Origin: a virus
IMG/VR virus record: IMGVR_UViG_3300033146_005954
Location: 1 to 64,000 of that record
DNA: 64,000 nt
Strand: one strand, 5' to 3'
The notes beneath the pieces were generated by a model. The model was not told the origin of the DNA. It was given only the letters and a program-made list of their open reading frames with translations, and made no database searches. A program made the position numbers and the translations under genes. The stretch's first letter is position 1. Every line of letters starts with the position of its first letter. Of this stretch, positions 25,751 through 34,219 are shown one piece after another.

Positions 25751-25761
25751 CCAGCTTTTAC
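25736..25761. terminator. Palindromic terminator encoding both convergent C termini
   Basis: GTAAAAGCTGG-CTAA-CCAGCTTTTAC. The two genes overlap by 4 bases in the loop, and the stem encodes VKAG-stop on each strand. T-rich sequence follows on the plus strand (AATATTTTT). Confidence 0.85.
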
Positions 25762-27420
25762 AATATTTTTCTTATAAGGTAATTGTTTTTGATTTATTTT
25801 ATTAATTACTTTTTGATTTGGATTATTGTAAGAAGTAAATTTATTTATATTATAAGACTGTTGAGGTTTAATAGGAGGATTAGGTTTTTTAACAACGTTA
25901 TTTAAAGCGTTATTAACCTTCTTCTTTTTTTCATCTGATACTTTATCATCTACTTTAACAGTCTTTACTTTATCAACTACTTTGTTTACAGTGTTTTTTG
26001 TTTTATCAACTATATTTTCTTTTGTTTTGTCAATAACAGAATCTACTTTTTTAACATCTTTTTTAACTTTATCAGATACTTTATTAACTACTTTATTAAT
26101 AGCTTCTCCAGCTACATTAGCTTTAGATTTAATATTATTAATACCTTTTTTTATATTCTCTTTATTTATTTCTTTAGAAGCTCTGGCAATATTTGTTCCT
26201 ACTTCTTTTGCTTCTTTACCAATTGCTACTCCAGCAGTTTTTGTTCCTCTACCAATTGCTGATCCAGCAATTTTAGAAGCTCTACCAACTTTTGTATCTT
26301 TAATTTTTCCTAATTTTTCTTTCATAACAGAATAAGCATCTTTACTAACTCTTCCAACATGTTTAGCTGTATTTATAGGGTGTAATGCATTTATATCATT
26401 TTTTCTGCTCAAAGTTAAATTAAATTGAGAGTAAAGTCTTTTAGCATCATAATATGCGTTCATAGCAGTTCTTTCAGCTTTTGCTTTACTACTATCAGTA
26501 GGGTATACTGTAAATCCTCTTTCTGCTTTTTTAGCCTTATCTAAAAGTTCCCCTAAATCTTTTTTTAAGCCACTTATTCTAAATTTAGCTATTGAATTCT
26601 TTTTAGGATCTTTTTCAACTTTCTCAACTTTAGCTTCAACATCAGCTATTATATTTTTTATATCACTTTGATTTTTTTTAACTTTTTCTATTCCACTGAT
26701 ATCATCATCTATGTCATCATCATCATAATTAAATGTATCATCTTCAGTTTTAGTTTTAGTTTCACTATCATCTTCATCTTCATCTTCATCTTCATCTTCA
26801 TCTTCATCATCTTTTACTTCAACTGTTTTATCTTTTACTTTATCTTTTACTTCATCTTTTACTTCATCTTTTACTTTATCTTTTACTTCAGTTGTTTCAT
26901 CACCTTTATCATTTTTATTTTTAACTTCAGTTGTTTCATCATCTTTATCATTTTTATTTTTTACTTCAACTGTTTCATCATCTTTATCATTTTTATTTTT
27001 ATTTTTTACTTCAGTTGTTTTTTTATTAATATATTTTGATTTCATAATTTCAGCAAAACTATCTTCATCTTCCATGTTGAATTTAGAGAATAATTTTTCA
27101 GCCACATCTGGACTTATTTTTTGTTTTGTTCCACTATCTTTATTATTAACTGTTTTATTAGCTCTATCTTGTATAATAGCTAAAGCAGTCAAAACTCTTC
27201 TTGTGTCATGAGGAGCAGCAGATATGTCATCTTTATATTTTAAATAATCACTTTTTAATTGTTTTAATTCCTCAGATTCCCCGTTTTTACTTTTTGTCTC
27301 AAAATCTTGTAATATTGTTTGAGCTGTTTTTATATTATTCATATCTGCGTAAAAACTACGTAAATCTTTATTAAAATCAAAATCTTCAAATTTTTCTGTT
27401 AAGTATTGTTTAAAAGTCAT
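25747..27420 (-). CDS. Acidic/LEA-like repetitive internal head protein candidate
   Basis: 557 aa from the ATG at 27420 (GTAGGAGATTAT). The N terminus MTFKQYLTEKFEDFDF resembles the T4 capsid-targeting peptide (MKTYQEFIAE). The middle has three to four copies of TTEVKNKNDKDDE, then VKDEVKDKVKDK repeats and a run of about 12 alternating D/E. The C-terminal third holds amphipathic repeats (GRASKIAGSAIGRGTKTAGV) and LEA-like 11-mers (NKVVNKVSDKVKKDVKKV). A late-type motif precedes it. A prohead core or packaged DNA-interacting protein is inferred. Confidence 0.55.
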   Translation of the reverse strand: MTFKQYLTEKFEDFDFNKDLRSFYADMNNIKTAQTILQDFETKSKNGESEELKQLKSDYLKYKDDISAAPHDTRRVLTALAIIQDRANKTVNNKDSGTKQKISPDVAEKLFSKFNMEDEDSFAEIMKSKYINKKTTEVKNKNKNDKDDETVEVKNKNDKDDETTEVKNKNDKGDETTEVKDKVKDEVKDEVKDKVKDKTVEVKDDEDEDEDEDEDEDDSETKTKTEDDTFNYDDDDIDDDISGIEKVKKNQSDIKNIIADVEAKVEKVEKDPKKNSIAKFRISGLKKDLGELLDKAKKAERGFTVYPTDSSKAKAERTAMNAYYDAKRLYSQFNLTLSRKNDINALHPINTAKHVGRVSKDAYSVMKEKLGKIKDTKVGRASKIAGSAIGRGTKTAGVAIGKEAKEVGTNIARASKEINKENIKKGINNIKSKANVAGEAINKVVNKVSDKVKKDVKKVDSVIDKTKENIVDKTKNTVNKVVDKVKTVKVDDKVSDEKKKKVNNALNNVVKKPNPPIKPQQSYNINKFTSYNNPNQKVINKINQKQLPYKKNIVKAG

Positions 27421-27430
27421 ATAATCTCCT

Positions 27431-27448
27431 ACACTACTTACCTTTACA
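27431..27448 (-). promoter_or_regulatory. Late-promoter-like motif of the LEA-like gene
   Basis: The minus strand reads TGTAAAGGTAAGTAGTGT and then AGGAGATTATATG. It lies back to back with the early plus-strand promoter of dnaE at 27456. Confidence 0.65.
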
Positions 27449-27455
27449 AAAACTA

Positions 27456-27484
27456 TTGACAAAATACATTTTTTATTGTATAAT
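27456..27484 (+). promoter_or_regulatory. dnaE early promoter
   Basis: TTGACA (27456-27461), 17 bases, TATAAT (27479-27484), then AAAAAAGGAATATATATG at 27504. Confidence 0.85.
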
Positions 27485-27503
27485 ATATAAAAAAGGAATA
27501 TAT

Positions 27504-29891
27504 ATGACAGAATTACATTTACATACTAACATAGGAAGTAGGTTAGATGCTATGGCTTCTTCATTTGATTATGCTAAATTAGCTAAAAAAAATGGACATA
27601 AGTCATTAGCTATTACAGATCATGGAAGAATGACAGGTATTTTAAATCATCAAAAAGCTTGTTTAGAAAATGATATAAAACCTATTTTCGGAGTGGAGGC
27701 TTATTTAACAGATGAACTAACTTCTTTAAATGAAAAAAACAAAAGAATTAGAACAAAAACAAATCATATTATTTTATTAGCCAAGAATGAAATAGGTTAT
27801 AAAAATTTATTATATTTAAACTACATATCCTATAAAGATGTAGAACATTATTATTATAATAATAGAATATTAGAAAAAGAATTATTTGATAATAGTGAAG
27901 GTATAATAGTTGGAACTGCTTGTTTAGCTTCTAAATGGAATAGACTAATTATGGATGGTAAAATTAAAGAAGCTGAAAAGTTATTTGTTAAGTATAGAGA
28001 CCATTTTAAAGATAATTTTTATACTGAAATCCAAATAAATGAAATAACTAATACTATTGATAAAGCTGAATTCGGGCAGAAAACTGTAAATGAAGTTATG
28101 ATGTCTTTTGCTGAAAAATATGATGTCCCAATTTATATAGGTGGAGATGTTCATTATCTAAATCCAGGAGATGATTTACTTCAATCTGTTTCTATTGCTA
28201 TTAGAAATAAAGAAACTATGGATAATTTATCATGGGAATTAGAAAGTAGACATATGTATTATAAAAATGAAATAACTGTTTTGAAATTAAATAAAGAATT
28301 TGGCTATAATTATGATGAAAGAAAATTGAAAAACTATTTTAATAATTCTGATTTAATAGCTGAAAAATGTAATTTCTTATTACCTGAAAGAAAACAAATG
28401 TTTTTACCTAAATTATATGATGATGATGATAAAGTATTAATCACTAAAGCAAAAAATGCTTTAAATAAAATGTTCGATGAAATACCTGTAGAATATTCTA
28501 ATAGATTGAATTTAGAATTAGAACTTATTATTAGAAAAGGCTTTAGTTCTTATCTATTAGTTTTAGAAGATATTTTTCAATTTATAAAAAAAGAAAATAT
28601 ATGGGTTGGAGCGGGTCGTGGCTGTTATACAGAAAATGCTATGGTTTTTACAAACAATGGGTTTAAAAAAATTAAGGATGTAAAAATAGGTGATACTGTG
28701 ATAAATGAAAAAGGGGAGGAAGATACTGTAATAAATACTTTTATTTATGACATAAATGAAGAGCTTTATGATATAAGCTATGTTCATTCTTCTAATACTT
28801 TTTCACCTAAACAGTGCACTGGAGATCATAAACAATTAATAAGAAGAAATGAAAAGAACATCTGGGTTGAAACAAAAAATATAAATCCAGAAACAGACTT
28901 AATTTGTTTACCTAAAATAAAAGAAAAAAAAATAAATGAAATAAAAGAATTTGATTTGTTAGATTATAATATATTTAACTATGAATATGATGAAAATTAT
29001 ATATATGAAAAAGTAAATGCAAATAAAAACTCTTTTGTTATTAAGAAAATAAAAAGAAAAGTAAAAGTAGATAAAAACTTTTTCAGGATGATCGGATTGC
29101 TTGCTGGAGATGGTTGGGTTCCATATTATGATAGTAATTCTTCAAAAACAATTACATTAGCTATAAATAACAGCAATAAGAAAGATAAATGGAATAGAAA
29201 AGAATTTGAAATTTTTTATGATAAATTTTTTGACACAAGAGAGTTTTTATATGAAAATATTTCAAAAACAAAGAAACTAACTCAATTATATATAAATTCA
29301 AAGATTATATCTAATTTCGCTAAAGAAGAAATGATTTTTTACGATTTAAATAAACAAAAATATATTGATGAAAAATGGGTAAATCAAAGTAATAAAAATA
29401 TTAGAAATATATGGAAAGGACTGTTGTATTCTGATGGATATTGGAGAAGACAAAATAGAAGTTTGAAAATAAATTTTGATAATACTTCATTAAAATTAAT
29501 TACTAATTTTTGTGAAATTTCTAACAGACTCGGCCTTATTCCATCTATTAGTCATAAAGATAAATATTTATGTAATGAATCATACAAAGTAAGAACAGAT
29601 CTATTTGATCGTTCAAACCTTCAAGATGAAGATTATTATTATATGGATATAAACAAAATAAAAAAGCTAAAAAAAAGAAAATGTAAGGTTTATGATTTAA
29701 GTATAAAAAATCATCAATCCTTTATGATCGATAATATGATAACTCATAACTCAGGGGGCGGAAGCATCGTTCTATATTTATTGAATATTACCAAAATTGA
29801 TCCAATAAAATATAATTTATTATTTGAACGTTTTTTATCAAATGAAAGATCTATTGATGTAGTTTATGATTACTTTGGAGAAGCTAAATGA
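27504..29891 (+). CDS. dnaE: DNA polymerase III alpha (DnaE), N-terminal piece: PHP domain and palm start, with intein
   Basis: 795 aa from the ATG at 27504. The PHP domain has ELHLHTNIGS, AITDHGRMTG and GGDVHYLNP, so metal-binding residues are kept and proofreading is possible. The palm begins GFSSYLLVLEDI...VGAGRG. An intein interrupts between GRG and SGGG (28623-29750). After it come SIVLYLLNITKIDPIKYNLL and FERFLSNER, classical DnaE. The frame then ends (YFGEAK) before the catalytic aspartates, which are on the next ORF (ATGA overlap). Confidence 0.88.
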   Translation: MTELHLHTNIGSRLDAMASSFDYAKLAKKNGHKSLAITDHGRMTGILNHQKACLENDIKPIFGVEAYLTDELTSLNEKNKRIRTKTNHIILLAKNEIGYKNLLYLNYISYKDVEHYYYNNRILEKELFDNSEGIIVGTACLASKWNRLIMDGKIKEAEKLFVKYRDHFKDNFYTEIQINEITNTIDKAEFGQKTVNEVMMSFAEKYDVPIYIGGDVHYLNPGDDLLQSVSIAIRNKETMDNLSWELESRHMYYKNEITVLKLNKEFGYNYDERKLKNYFNNSDLIAEKCNFLLPERKQMFLPKLYDDDDKVLITKAKNALNKMFDEIPVEYSNRLNLELELIIRKGFSSYLLVLEDIFQFIKKENIWVGAGRGCYTENAMVFTNNGFKKIKDVKIGDTVINEKGEEDTVINTFIYDINEELYDISYVHSSNTFSPKQCTGDHKQLIRRNEKNIWVETKNINPETDLICLPKIKEKKINEIKEFDLLDYNIFNYEYDENYIYEKVNANKNSFVIKKIKRKVKVDKNFFRMIGLLAGDGWVPYYDSNSSKTITLAINNSNKKDKWNRKEFEIFYDKFFDTREFLYENISKTKKLTQLYINSKIISNFAKEEMIFYDLNKQKYIDEKWVNQSNKNIRNIWKGLLYSDGYWRRQNRSLKINFDNTSLKLITNFCEISNRLGLIPSISHKDKYLCNESYKVRTDLFDRSNLQDEDYYYMDINKIKKLKKRKCKVYDLSIKNHQSFMIDNMITHNSGGGSIVLYLLNITKIDPIKYNLLFERFLSNERSIDVVYDYFGEAK
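28623..29750 (+). other. Intein with LAGLIDADG-type endonuclease domain in DnaE
   Basis: 376 aa, from Cys of CYTENAMVFTNNGFKKI (block A) to NMITHN before Ser (blocks F/G: KVYDLSIKNHQSFMIDNMIT). CTGDHKQLI is block B. FFRMIGLLAGDGWVP and IWKGLLYSDGYW are the two endonuclease motifs. It sits at the conserved GRG/SGGGS site of the DnaE palm, where loss of splicing would inactivate the polymerase. Cys1, terminal Asn and Ser+1 are all present, so splicing should be functional. Confidence 0.88.
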
Positions 29892-30754
29892 AATATTTAA
29901 AAGAAATGTGCGAGAAAAGTGAAAGATTTAAAACACTTTCTGTAGAAAATATGAAAAAATATAAAAAAGAAATTATTGTAGCTAAACGATTTTATAATAA
30001 TGGTAGAAATCTATTTAATGAATTAAGAGAAAGTAAGAATTTGAAAACTCAATATGTTATTCCTTATTTACTAAATTTAACTAATTTAATAACAGATGAA
30101 AAAATGGAAATGGTTCAAGTAAAAGCCGGAGCTTCAGGGGGAATAGATGTAGATGTGGATGTTCAACCGTCTGCTCGTGAGAGGATCTATATATATTTAA
30201 AAAACAAATATGGAGAGGATAAAGTATTTCATATAATAACATTTAGTAAATTAAAATTAGCATCTGCTACAAAAGATATAATGAGAGTATTTAAAATAGG
30301 TGATTTCAAAACAAATAATGAATTTACAAAATGTTTAGATGGTGATTTAACATTTGAAGAAAATATACAATTATTAAAAGCAGAACATCATAAACAATAT
30401 AAAATGTATTTGGATAATAAAGAAGTATTTGATATAATTCCAAAAATGTTAAATATACCTCGTGGAGCTGGAAAACATGCTGGAGGAATAGCAATATTAG
30501 ATAGGCCAATTTATGACTTAATTCCAGTTGAGAGAATTAATGGTGATTTAGTGACTGCCTACCAAGAGAACGGATCACAGACTGATCTCGATGAAGCCGG
30601 AATCGTTAAGTATGATGTGCTTGGAATTACGATATTAGATATAATTGAAAAAGCATATGATTTAATAGATGAGAAATTATATTTAATAGTAGAAGATGGA
30701 ATAGAAAAAATAGTTTCAGAAAGTTATTTAGATGAGGAATTGAAATTGTTATGA
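29888..30754 (+). CDS. dnaE: DNA polymerase III alpha, middle piece with catalytic aspartates
   Basis: 288 aa. About 110 helical residues precede GGIDVDVDVQ, the counterpart of DnaE PDIDIDF with catalytic Asp residues. Then come IYIYLKNKYGEDKVFHIITF, SATKDIMRVFK, RGAGKHAGGIAI and AGIVKYDVLGITILDII, carrying the third catalytic Asp. It stops shortly after, without fingers. It overlaps the N piece by ATGA. Together with the pieces at 27504 and 31635 it accounts for a whole polymerase; assembly of separate chains is inferred. Confidence 0.85.
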   Translation: MKYLKEMCEKSERFKTLSVENMKKYKKEIIVAKRFYNNGRNLFNELRESKNLKTQYVIPYLLNLTNLITDEKMEMVQVKAGASGGIDVDVDVQPSARERIYIYLKNKYGEDKVFHIITFSKLKLASATKDIMRVFKIGDFKTNNEFTKCLDGDLTFEENIQLLKAEHHKQYKMYLDNKEVFDIIPKMLNIPRGAGKHAGGIAILDRPIYDLIPVERINGDLVTAYQENGSQTDLDEAGIVKYDVLGITILDIIEKAYDLIDEKLYLIVEDGIEKIVSESYLDEELKLL

Positions 30755-30830
30755 AATTGTTGAATGAAAAAAAATAATATATTTTTAATTAAAAAAGAAG
30801 TTAGATAACATATATAAAATAGGAGAATAA

Positions 30831-30986
30831 ATGAGTGATGATTTAGTTTTTAGAAAAGTATTATATTATTTTTTAAAGAGTTTTTTAGAGAATAATGATT
30901 TAGAATATATGACCTATACAGAAGATAAAGAATATAAACTTTGGATAGAAGACGAAAATATAATAATAGATAGTGAGGAGATATAA
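30831..30986 (+). CDS. Small acidic protein (51 aa)
   Basis: 51 aa, MSDDLVFRKVLYYFLKSFLE to IIIDSEEI. Shine-Dalgarno TAGGAGAATAA. It overlaps the next start by one base. No family is recognised. It lies between dnaE pieces. Confidence 0.5.
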   Translation: MSDDLVFRKVLYYFLKSFLENNDLEYMTYTEDKEYKLWIEDENIIIDSEEI

Positions 30987-31186
30987 TGGCATATACAAAT
31001 AGCGAAACAAGTAAATTATTAAATAAGAGAATAGTTGAATTTGAAGATTCAATTAATTTAATGGAAAAAGGGATGAATAAGAAAGGTGATGAATTTGATA
31101 AAAGTTTAATAGCGTTTCAATTTGGGAGAATGCAATCAATCTATATACAAGTAGCAGAACTATTAAAGAACTTAAAAGTGATATAA
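30986..31186 (+). CDS. Small helical hypothetical protein (66 aa)
   Basis: 66 aa, MAYTNSETSKLLNKRIVEFE ... QVAELLKNLKVI, all-helical. GAGGAGATATA precedes it. It is coupled to the 51-aa ORF. Not recognised. Confidence 0.5.
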   Translation: MAYTNSETSKLLNKRIVEFEDSINLMEKGMNKKGDEFDKSLIAFQFGRMQSIYIQVAELLKNLKVI

Positions 31187-31191
31187 AACAC

Positions 31192-31220
31192 TTGACAAAT
31201 AATATATAATATGTTATAAT
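31192..31220 (+). promoter_or_regulatory. Promoter of the sigma-factor-like gene
   Basis: TTGACA (31192-31197), 17 bases, TATAAT (31215-31220), a perfect consensus, 17 bases before the ATG. Confidence 0.85.
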
Positions 31221-31237
31221 ATATTCATGGAGCAACT

Positions 31238-31642
31238 ATGGATATAGACAAAGACAAATTAAAAGAAGAATTTTTAAAAAAGAATTATGATTATTTTTTT
31301 AAAGAAGCGAGAGTTATTACAAATTTTTTATTAATTCAAAGTTTTAAAATTTACAATCAAGATATTCGAGAAGATATGATTCAAGAATGTTTAGAGAATT
31401 TATGGAAAAAAGTTGTAAATAACAAAGTTAAATCGGAATATAATTTATTTGCTTTTATTTGGAAAAACAGTCAATTTAGAATATTAGAAATTTTCAGAAA
31501 AGAAAAAAACAGAAACAGGATAGCACCTTTTACCTCTTATGATGAATTAGATGATATAAAAATATCTAATTATATTGACTCAAGAAAAGAAATAGGATAT
31601 AAATATGTTGATACTCAATTAAAGGAGTTATGGATTGCTTAA
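31238..31642 (+). CDS. 55: gp55-like late sigma factor
   Basis: 134 aa (T4 gp55 is 185). The centre reads IREDMIQECLENLWKKVVNN, then YNLFAFIWKNSQFRILEIFR then KEKNRNRIAPF, matching sigma-70 region 2 as in T4 gp55 (EMIADGIEA...N.[20 protein letters not shown]). Region 4 is absent, as in gp55, which needs a clamp and co-activator. It would direct host RNA polymerase to late promoters; the TGTAAAGRTAAATA motif is the likely target. Other sigma-70-fold proteins (ECF type) cannot be excluded. Confidence 0.65.
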   Translation: MDIDKDKLKEEFLKKNYDYFFKEARVITNFLLIQSFKIYNQDIREDMIQECLENLWKKVVNNKVKSEYNLFAFIWKNSQFRILEIFRKEKNRNRIAPFTSYDELDDIKISNYIDSRKEIGYKYVDTQLKELWIA

Positions 31643-33143
31643 AGTAATAAGAGAAGTTAAAAAAAGTGAATTAAAAGATTTTTTATATAATATGGATTTA
31701 ACTGATGAAAATTTATATAAAGAAGCTAATTCAGATACTTCATTAGGGATTTTCCAATTTACAGGGAAAACAGCTAATAGATTATTAAAAGAAGTTAATC
31801 CCTCCTCATTTGAGGAATTAGTAGCTATAAATGCTTTATCAAGACCTGGAAGTATTGAAATGTTGCCACAATATTTAGAGGGGATGGAAGGAAAAGAAAG
31901 TCATTACCCGAGAGAATTAGATCCTATATTAAAATCTACAAATAATACTATTTTATTTCAAGAACAAATAATGGCTATTTTTAATAAAATAGGGAACTTT
32001 ACTTTAGAGGAAAGTAATAGTATCCGTGGTTTAATGAAGGTATTAGGAAAAAAAGAAAAAAAGCAAGAAGATTTAGATGCTTGGGATAGAGCAGTTAAAA
32101 GATTTATAAAAGGGGCTGAAAATAATAATATAAAACCTTTTATGGCTAAAAAACTGGCAGACGATATGGTGGCCTTTTCTGCTTATAGTTTCAATCGTTC
32201 ACATGCAGTAGCATATACATTAGTAGCTACAATGACATTATATCTTTCATATTATTTTAGGAAATATTTTTATTCAGCTATTTTAGATTATGAAATAGAT
32301 AAAGATAATGAAATTTTAACAGTTTTTAATAAAGTAAAATTAAATAATTATGATATAATGCCTCCTGATATAAATGAAAGTTATACAAATATGTATCCTA
32401 TTGATAATACAATATTATATGGGTTATATAATATAAAATTTGTTGGAGAGAAACCTTGTGCGAAAATAATAGAAAATAGACCATATAATAGTTTATTTGA
32501 TTTTATAATGAAAACAAGAAGTAGAGAGGTAAACTCAAAAACAATTAAAGCTTTAATATCAGTTGGAGCATTTGATAAATTTGAAGAAAATAGAAAAAAA
32601 TTATTATATATATTTGAAAGATTTTGGAAAGAAAAGAAATCAATTAAGATAGTTGAGAAATTAGAATATATATATAATAATATAGAAAAAGAAAGCGAAA
32701 GAATGATTGGATTAAATACTACTTTAAGTGATTTAAGAAAATATGAGAAGGAATTTTTTGGATTTAATTTTTTCACATCAGTTTTTTCACCTGAATTAAC
32801 AAAAGCATTTATAGAAATGAGTAAAAAACATTTAATATATTTTGATATATCAGATGTTAGTAGAATATCTAAAAAATTACCTGTTAACATTTCATCAATT
32901 AGAACTTTAATAGATAGAAATGGGAAAGAAATGGCATTTTTAGAAATAGAAGATTTAACAAATACTAAAATAACAATTCCTGTTTTTGGTAGTTATTGGA
33001 TTTATATTAAAGATATGATACAAGAAGATGAAATATATTTATTAAATGTTTATTTGGATGATAAAGATAATATATTATTTGGAGAGAAGAGTTGGGGACT
33101 ATCTGAAGGTAAAATAATAAGAATGGTTAAGAAGGTTGGGTAG
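31635..33143 (+). CDS. dnaE: DNA polymerase III alpha, C-terminal piece (fingers, thumb-distal, OB-like)
   Basis: 502 aa, TTG start 8 bases after AAAGGAG, overlapping the sigma stop. It begins in the canonical DnaE segment DTSLGIFQFTG, followed by SFEELVAINALSRPG, LFQEQIMAI, KVLGKK and AYSFNRSHAVAYTLVATMT, then the helix-hairpin-helix region (ALISVGAFDKF) and an OB-like C terminus. No beta-clamp-binding motif was confirmed. The break between this and the middle piece has no intein blocks, so these are separate chains. Confidence 0.85.
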   Translation: MLKVIREVKKSELKDFLYNMDLTDENLYKEANSDTSLGIFQFTGKTANRLLKEVNPSSFEELVAINALSRPGSIEMLPQYLEGMEGKESHYPRELDPILKSTNNTILFQEQIMAIFNKIGNFTLEESNSIRGLMKVLGKKEKKQEDLDAWDRAVKRFIKGAENNNIKPFMAKKLADDMVAFSAYSFNRSHAVAYTLVATMTLYLSYYFRKYFYSAILDYEIDKDNEILTVFNKVKLNNYDIMPPDINESYTNMYPIDNTILYGLYNIKFVGEKPCAKIIENRPYNSLFDFIMKTRSREVNSKTIKALISVGAFDKFEENRKKLLYIFERFWKEKKSIKIVEKLEYIYNNIEKESERMIGLNTTLSDLRKYEKEFFGFNFFTSVFSPELTKAFIEMSKKHLIYFDISDVSRISKKLPVNISSIRTLIDRNGKEMAFLEIEDLTNTKITIPVFGSYWIYIKDMIQEDEIYLLNVYLDDKDNILFGEKSWGLSEGKIIRMVKKVG

Positions 33144-33149
33144 ATAATT

Positions 33150-33164
33150 GGTAAAGATAATAGT
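33150..33164 (+). promoter_or_regulatory. Late-promoter-like motif
   Basis: GGTAAAGATAATAGT directly before the ATG at 33165. It is a weaker match, with almost no room for a Shine-Dalgarno. Confidence 0.4.
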
Positions 33165-33620
33165 ATGTTAGTTTTAAACAAAATACAAAAAACGATTACT
33201 GGGAAAACTGTTAAGCCTTTTACTGTTCAAGGAGATACAGTTTATTGTATTGATAAAAAAGGAAATGTTGTATATATAGATGTTAATGAATTTGATAACA
33301 ATTTAGTTAAAAAAAAAGAAGTTGTTGTTGTTAATCCAATAGAACATTTAAACACTGATACTATATTTGATGAAGTAATTGAAAATGATGGTTTTTTTGA
33401 AGTTCCAATAACTCCAATAACTCCAATAACTCCAGAAACTCCAGAAACTCCAATAACTCCAGAACCTATAAAAACTCCAGGAGCTAAAGAACCTATAAAA
33501 ATTCCAGAACCTATAAAAACTCCAGAAGTTATAAAAACTCCAGAAGTTATAAAAACTCCAGAAGTTAAAGAAGTTATAAAGCATAAAGAAGTTTATATAT
33601 CAGATGATGATTATATATAA
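33165..33620 (+). CDS. Proline/threonine-repeat protein, probable virion component
   Basis: 151 aa. A compact N-terminal domain (KTVKPFTVQGDTVYCIDKKG NVVYID region, 13-45) is followed by a repetitive tail of PIT/PET triplets and PIKTPEVIKTPEVIKTPE, an extended proline-rich stalk. It has a late-type motif upstream, and the next gene carries a targeting-like N terminus. Function is unknown; a flexible linker or head/tail decoration is plausible. Confidence 0.5.
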   Translation: MLVLNKIQKTITGKTVKPFTVQGDTVYCIDKKGNVVYIDVNEFDNNLVKKKEVVVVNPIEHLNTDTIFDEVIENDGFFEVPITPITPITPETPETPITPEPIKTPGAKEPIKIPEPIKTPEVIKTPEVIKTPEVKEVIKHKEVYISDDDYI

Positions 33621-33629
33621 GGAGAAAAA

Positions 33630-33911
33630 ATGAAATTAAGGAAAATAATAGATGAGATATTTGATGAAATAGCTTTAAAAAAAGAGATTCAAACTGCTGA
33701 AAATTTAAGTAATCAACATACTCAAACAATTGGGAAAATTAAAGATCAAATTAATGATCTTGAAAAAGAAAAATTTGAGAAAGAGAAAGAAGAACAACGA
33801 AAAGCAAAACAACAACAGTTAGATGCTGTTAAAGCAAAAAAAGTTTTAGCTCAAACAGAATTATCGAAAAAAAATGGGATAACAACTCATCAATTAACAC
33901 CAGTAAGTTAA
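33630..33911 (+). CDS. Small coiled-coil protein with targeting-like N terminus
   Basis: 93 aa. MKLRKIIDEIFDEIAL resembles the other MKLxxF(L/I)xE N termini here (IDE as possible protease site). Residues 35-75 are an uninterrupted charged coiled coil (KIKDQINDLEKEKFEKEKEE). AAGGAGAAAAA precedes it and a terminator follows. A packaged internal or scaffold protein is inferred. Confidence 0.5.
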   Translation: MKLRKIIDEIFDEIALKKEIQTAENLSNQHTQTIGKIKDQINDLEKEKFEKEKEEQRKAKQQQLDAVKAKKVLAQTELSKKNGITTHQLTPVS

Positions 33912-33926
33912 TCTTACTGGTTTTTT
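33899..33926 (+). terminator. Terminator
   Basis: CCAGTAAG-TTAAT-CTTACTGG followed by T6. The T run leads straight into the -35 of the promoter at 33928. Confidence 0.9.
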
Positions 33927-33927
33927 A

Positions 33928-33956
33928 TTGACAAAATATATATAATATGCTATAAT
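33928..33956 (+). promoter_or_regulatory. Early promoter
   Basis: TTGACA (33928-33933), 17 bases, TATAAT (33951-33956), followed by ATAGGAGGGAATTTG. Confidence 0.85.
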
Positions 33957-33973
33957 ATATTATAGGAGGGAAT

Positions 33974-34219
33974 TTGAATAGTTTTTGTAAAGATTGTGAG
34001 CATAAAAATGTTCCAGCTATTTTTAAAGAAAAATATAATACATCAGTTAATAAGTTTTTTATAGAATGTCCGTTACATGACGAAAAAGTCGTATATTGTT
34101 TCAATAAAAATTTTAATATAAAATGGCAGGAATTTTATGAATGGCTTGTATCTAAAGGGATGTTAAGTAAAAATGAAAGAGAATTTTTGGAAGCAAACGA
34201 ATGGAAAATTTCTTCTTGA
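33974..34219 (+). CDS. Small Cys-containing hypothetical protein (81 aa)
   Basis: 81 aa, TTG start six bases after AGGAGGG. CKDC (5-8) plus C32 and C42 may bind zinc. The C terminus is helical (EFYEWLVSKGMLSKNEREFL). It overlaps the next gene. Not recognised. It is the first gene of an early operon that reaches the exonuclease. Confidence 0.55.
   Translation: MNSFCKDCEHKNVPAIFKEKYNTSVNKFFIECPLHDEKVVYCFNKNFNIKWQEFYEWLVSKGMLSKNEREFLEANEWKISS

Noticed and set aside
26668-27039. Long plus-strand frame rich in Phe/Ile opposite the D/E repeats
   Set aside because: It is the antisense of the D/E and K/T repeats of the LEA-like gene, with no ribosome site. Its composition is an artefact of the opposite strand.
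30680-30754. C terminus of the middle DnaE piece as the N-half of another split intein
   Set aside because: It lacks a Cys/Ser block A and block B, and the next DnaE piece does not begin with blocks F/G. The break is a plain gene split.
33348-33584. Minus-strand Trp/Phe/Tyr-repeat frame
   Set aside because: Antisense of the proline/threonine repeats of 33165-33620; no start signal.
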